6,573 nt of DNA from Patescibacteria group bacterium (GTDB lineage: Bacteria > Patescibacteriota > Minisyncoccia > Minisyncoccales > S141-161), in contig WFWQ01000051.1 of the NCBI GenBank assembly GCA_015491015.1, forward strand, positions 1-6,573. The letters are read 5' to 3'. The notes below the pieces were generated by a model that worked only from the letters and a program-made list of their open reading frames with translations, was not told where the DNA came from and searched no databases. Positions 4,617 through 6,573 of this stretch are shown piece by piece. The position numbers and the translations under genes are program-made. How positions within the stretch are numbered: position 1 is the first letter of the stretch; the number at the start of each line of letters is the position of its first letter.

Positions 4617-6224
4617 TTAACTTCCCACTGGCAAATAAATAGTAAAAGTACTTCCTTTATTTTTTCCTTCAGAGAAGGCGGTAATAAATCCTTGGTGTAT
4701 TTCTACAAACCTTTTAGCTACATTTAATCCTAATCCTGCTCCTTCTACAAACTTAGCTATTCCTGCTGAACCTCTAGAAAAGCTTTCAAAGAGTTTGCTT
4801 TGTTCTTCAGGATCAAATCCTACTCCAGTATCTTTAACTATTACTTTAAGGTAATCTCTTTCTTTATGGTTTTCTTTTAATCTTTCTTGATCTAAAGATA
4901 CTTCTACTTTACCACCTTCATTGGTATATTTGATAGCATTATCAATTAGGTTTAAGATAGCTTGTCTTATTTTTAGAGAATCTAAGTTAATTTTAGGTAA
5001 AGGTTGGTTAGGATTTTTGAAGATTAAATCAATATTTTTCTTTTTAGCTTCAAACTCTAACTCTTTTAAACAAGATTTAGCTAAATTAGCTAAATCTACA
5101 GGTTTCAAATTAAGTTCTAACTTTCCCATCTCTATTCTGGAGATAGTTAAGAGATCTTGAACAATTCTAATTAATCTTTCTGTAGAAATAGCTACATTTT
5201 TTAAAGCTTTCTTAAGTTTGGAGTTTAGTTCTCCATAATAACCTTCCAAAGCTAAAGAAACATAACCTTTGATTGCAGTTAAAGGAGTTCTCAACTGATG
5301 GGAAGCCATAGATAAAAACTCAGTTTTAGCTTTATCTGTCTTCTCTAATTCTTCTCTGGCTTTAACCTCTTTTAAAACTGCCTTTACTAACAAAACTCCA
5401 AAGATAGAAGTAGAAATTAGTAAAATAAAGTTTAAGATAGCTTCTATTAAAGAGGTAGAATACAAAAAATTAACAAATAGAGAGAAAATTATTACTACTG
5501 TGAAAATTTCAGTTGCTATTACTTTGATGTTGAACAACTGATGTTTTATTATCGCAACGGTAACAAAGAAACCGAAGATTATTACCGCAAAAGGACCGAA
5601 AAGTTGAGCATCAAAGATACCAAATAAAGGCAAAATTACGTTAGTGATAGATCCCCAAAGAAAAGATAAAACAATCCCTGTTAATACATAAATAACTTGG
5701 GATTTTTGGATCTTATCTTTAGTCGAAGAAAATTGTCTTAATAAGTAGAAGAAAATTGAAGCCAAAAGAGTTAAATAAGTGATAATATAAATAGTATATA
5801 AATCTCCATAGATTGTTTTCCTCTGTAGAGTTCCCGTAATTACTTCTTCTTTTGAGACCAAAGGAGTAAAAAGAGTAAGGATAGAAAAAAGCAAAATCCA
5901 AAGAGATAATATTTTATTTCCTAAGATTTTAAAGATGGATCCTTCTAAGTCGAGAGGAAAGTTTTGGGAAAATCTTAACAGAAAATACATCATCGGCAAA
6001 ACTACCGCAAAGTTAATTCTTCCTAACCACAGAACTAAAAGAGGTTCTTGGAAATAATAATATAATCCAAGAGAAATCAGCCATAATTCAGCGAATAATA
6101 ATGAATAGAAAAATAAGTTAGCTGGTTTTTCCTCCTTGCCTTTATATCTGGCTAAAATAGCTAAAATCAACAAACCTCCGGCAGAGAATCCAAATATTCC
6201 CAACTGAACCAATTCTATACTCAT
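4617..6224 (-). CDS. Membrane sensor histidine kinase with N-terminal multi-TM region
   Basis: The 535-residue protein has about nine hydrophobic segments (roughly 5-25, 37-58, 62-84, 105-123, 143-163, 177-200, 206-226, 236-257 and 260-281), resembling the 7TM histidine kinase N-terminal region plus two extra helices; the KHQLFNIKVIATE stretch (227-239) after the seventh segment is typical of that group. A coiled linker leads to HisKA with SHQLRTPL (phospho-acceptor H309), then HATPase_c with NLIDNA (N box, 425-430), DTGVGF (G1, 465-470), LFESFSRG (F box) and GAGLGLNVAK (G2, 495-504). All catalytic boxes are intact. There is no PAS, HAMP or receiver domain, and no response regulator in the window, so the partner and signal are unknown. 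Its ATG overlaps the preceding gene's TGA (ATGA), with AAAGG 7 bases upstream. Confidence 0.95.
   Translation of the reverse strand: MSIELVQLGIFGFSAGGLLILAILARYKGKEEKPANLFFYSLLFAELWLISLGLYYYFQEPLLVLWLGRINFAVVLPMMYFLLRFSQNFPLDLEGSIFKILGNKILSLWILLFSILTLFTPLVSKEEVITGTLQRKTIYGDLYTIYIITYLTLLASIFFYLLRQFSSTKDKIQKSQVIYVLTGIVLSFLWGSITNVILPLFGIFDAQLFGPFAVIIFGFFVTVAIIKHQLFNIKVIATEIFTVVIIFSLFVNFLYSTSLIEAILNFILLISTSIFGVLLVKAVLKEVKAREELEKTDKAKTEFLSMASHQLRTPLTAIKGYVSLALEGYYGELNSKLKKALKNVAISTERLIRIVQDLLTISRIEMGKLELNLKPVDLANLAKSCLKELEFEAKKKNIDLIFKNPNQPLPKINLDSLKIRQAILNLIDNAIKYTNEGGKVEVSLDQERLKENHKERDYLKVIVKDTGVGFDPEEQSKLFESFSRGSAGIAKFVEGAGLGLNVAKRFVEIHQGFITAFSEGKNKGSTFTIYLPVGS
5073..5097. repeat. Perfect 12-1-12 palindrome inside the histidine kinase gene
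   Basis: AGATTTAGCTAA and its exact reverse complement TTAGCTAAATCT flank a single A. It codes for DLANLAKS (about residues 377-384) between HisKA and the ATPase domain. The core TTAGCTAA is self-complementary and arises whenever Leu (TTA) and Ala (GCT) codons meet a codon starting AA, which is frequent here, so codon bias is the likely origin. Confidence 0.6.
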
Positions 6225-6573
6225 AAGTTAACCTTTCTTTTCCATTCCTCTAAAGAAAGATCGAAAATATTTGAAAGAAAAGCTTTTTGAGCTATTTTTA
6301 AAAAGGGAACAGCTGCCAATACACATGCAATCTTCCCTTTAGATATTCTCTTTTCTTTATACATTATTAAGATTTCTCTATATTTTATTCTATGTTCTTT
6401 TCCTATCTTTATAATGCTCTTTATCATATTTTCTTTAGCTATTGAGGAAGATTCTTTAATTTTTCTTATTCCTACATCTTCCATTATCAAACAAGCTTGG
6501 TTTTCTCTGTCTTGAGGAATCCCTATTCCAATCGTACCGTAAGCTATTTTATTCTCCGGGAAGATTTTAAAAT
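6221..6573 (-). CDS. Probable pyruvoyl-dependent arginine decarboxylase, C-terminal part
   Basis: The frame is open to the window edge, so the N-terminus lies outside; 116 residues are visible. The segment PENKIAYGTIGIGIPQD, then ENQACLIMED, resembles the pyruvoyl-dependent arginine decarboxylase core as I recall it for the Methanocaldococcus jannaschii enzyme (PGETISAAISVAIPKD then LCGLIMEY). The Glu of LIME (codon 6481-6479) would match its catalytic Glu109. A helix, a KEHR stretch, a beta strand and the ending GKIACVLAAVPF fit the family's GCAFAAA end. A roughly 25-residue tail follows the core. The enzyme family makes agmatine from arginine after self-cleavage at a Ser-Ser pair; that site would be upstream and cannot be checked. 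The gene is coupled to the histidine kinase by a 4-base ATGA overlap. A TTG at 6490 or ATG at 6484 is internal, not the start. Confidence 0.6.
   Translation of the reverse strand, partial: FKIFPENKIAYGTIGIGIPQDRENQACLIMEDVGIRKIKESSSIAKENMIKSIIKIGKEHRIKYREILIMYKEKRISKGKIACVLAAVPFLKIAQKAFLSNIFDLSLEEWKRKVNL
6232..6236 (-). promoter_or_regulatory. Short Shine-Dalgarno site for the histidine kinase
   Basis: AAAGG on the minus strand lies 7 bases before the kinase ATG, within the last codons of the preceding gene. Together with the ATGA stop/start overlap it supports 6224 as the true start and translational coupling. Confidence 0.55.

Noticed and set aside
4921..5160. Plus-strand open frame of 79 codons
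   Set aside because: It is antisense to the histidine kinase catalytic region, whose motifs are clear; it is a composition shadow.
5719..5901. Minus-strand open frame of 60 codons rich in Phe and Tyr
   Set aside because: It is another frame of the kinase membrane region; hydrophobic AT-rich coding DNA gives this by chance.
6221..6490. A short 89-residue gene starting at TTG 6490
   Set aside because: The frame stays open upstream to the window edge and the upstream residues match the same family, so the TTG is internal to a longer gene.

Overview
This AT-rich, tightly packed window looks bacterial. Genes are small and overlap by a few bases or sit under 30 bases apart, and alanine is coded mostly by GCT and leucine often by TTA. 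The genome style (split transketolase, divergent pentose epimerase, membrane-anchored DUF192 protein, multi-TM histidine kinase, tRNA without an encoded CCA) suggests an uncultivated, reduced-genome lineage such as the Candidate Phyla Radiation (Patescibacteria). That assignment is inference from gene character only; no marker gene settles it.

Layout. Bases 1-2083 (minus strand) hold a sugar-phosphate cluster read in the order rpiB, rpe, transketolase N-terminal subunit, then the first codons of an unidentified gene running off the edge. RpiB and Rpe interconvert the pentose phosphates and transketolase moves two-carbon units between them, so together they form part of the non-oxidative pentose phosphate pathway. 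Bases 2119-2580 (minus) hold a one-gene unit with promoter, strong ribosome binding site, TTG start and a terminator hairpin that overlaps its stop codon; the product is an unrecognised small protein with a zinc-ribbon-like cysteine set. Bases 2582-3133 (plus) are the only rightward unit: a promoter, tRNA-Gln(CTG), and a HIT-family hydrolase 16 bases after the tRNA. Bases 3114-6573 (minus) form a run read in the order: C-terminal part of a probable pyruvoyl-dependent arginine decarboxylase, a membrane histidine kinase, a thioredoxin reductase, and a DUF192 protein.

The most interesting signals are: (1) good -10 boxes only 7-10 bases upstream of several ATG codons that lack a Shine-Dalgarno sequence (rpiB, thioredoxin reductase, transketolase), suggesting leaderless transcripts alongside SD-led genes; (2) active-site substitutions in Rpe (a metal-ligand His replaced by Gln) and RpiB (Cys replaced by Gly, with a Glu as in the mycobacterial type); (3) a thioredoxin reductase with an altered NADPH phosphate-binding motif; (4) a likely pyruvoyl-dependent arginine decarboxylase translationally coupled to a sensor kinase; (5) back-to-back divergent promoters whose -35 boxes are one base apart. 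I saw no mobile element, CRISPR array or phage gene. No intergenic gap exceeds 300 bases; the longest is 2511-2637, which holds the two divergent promoters.
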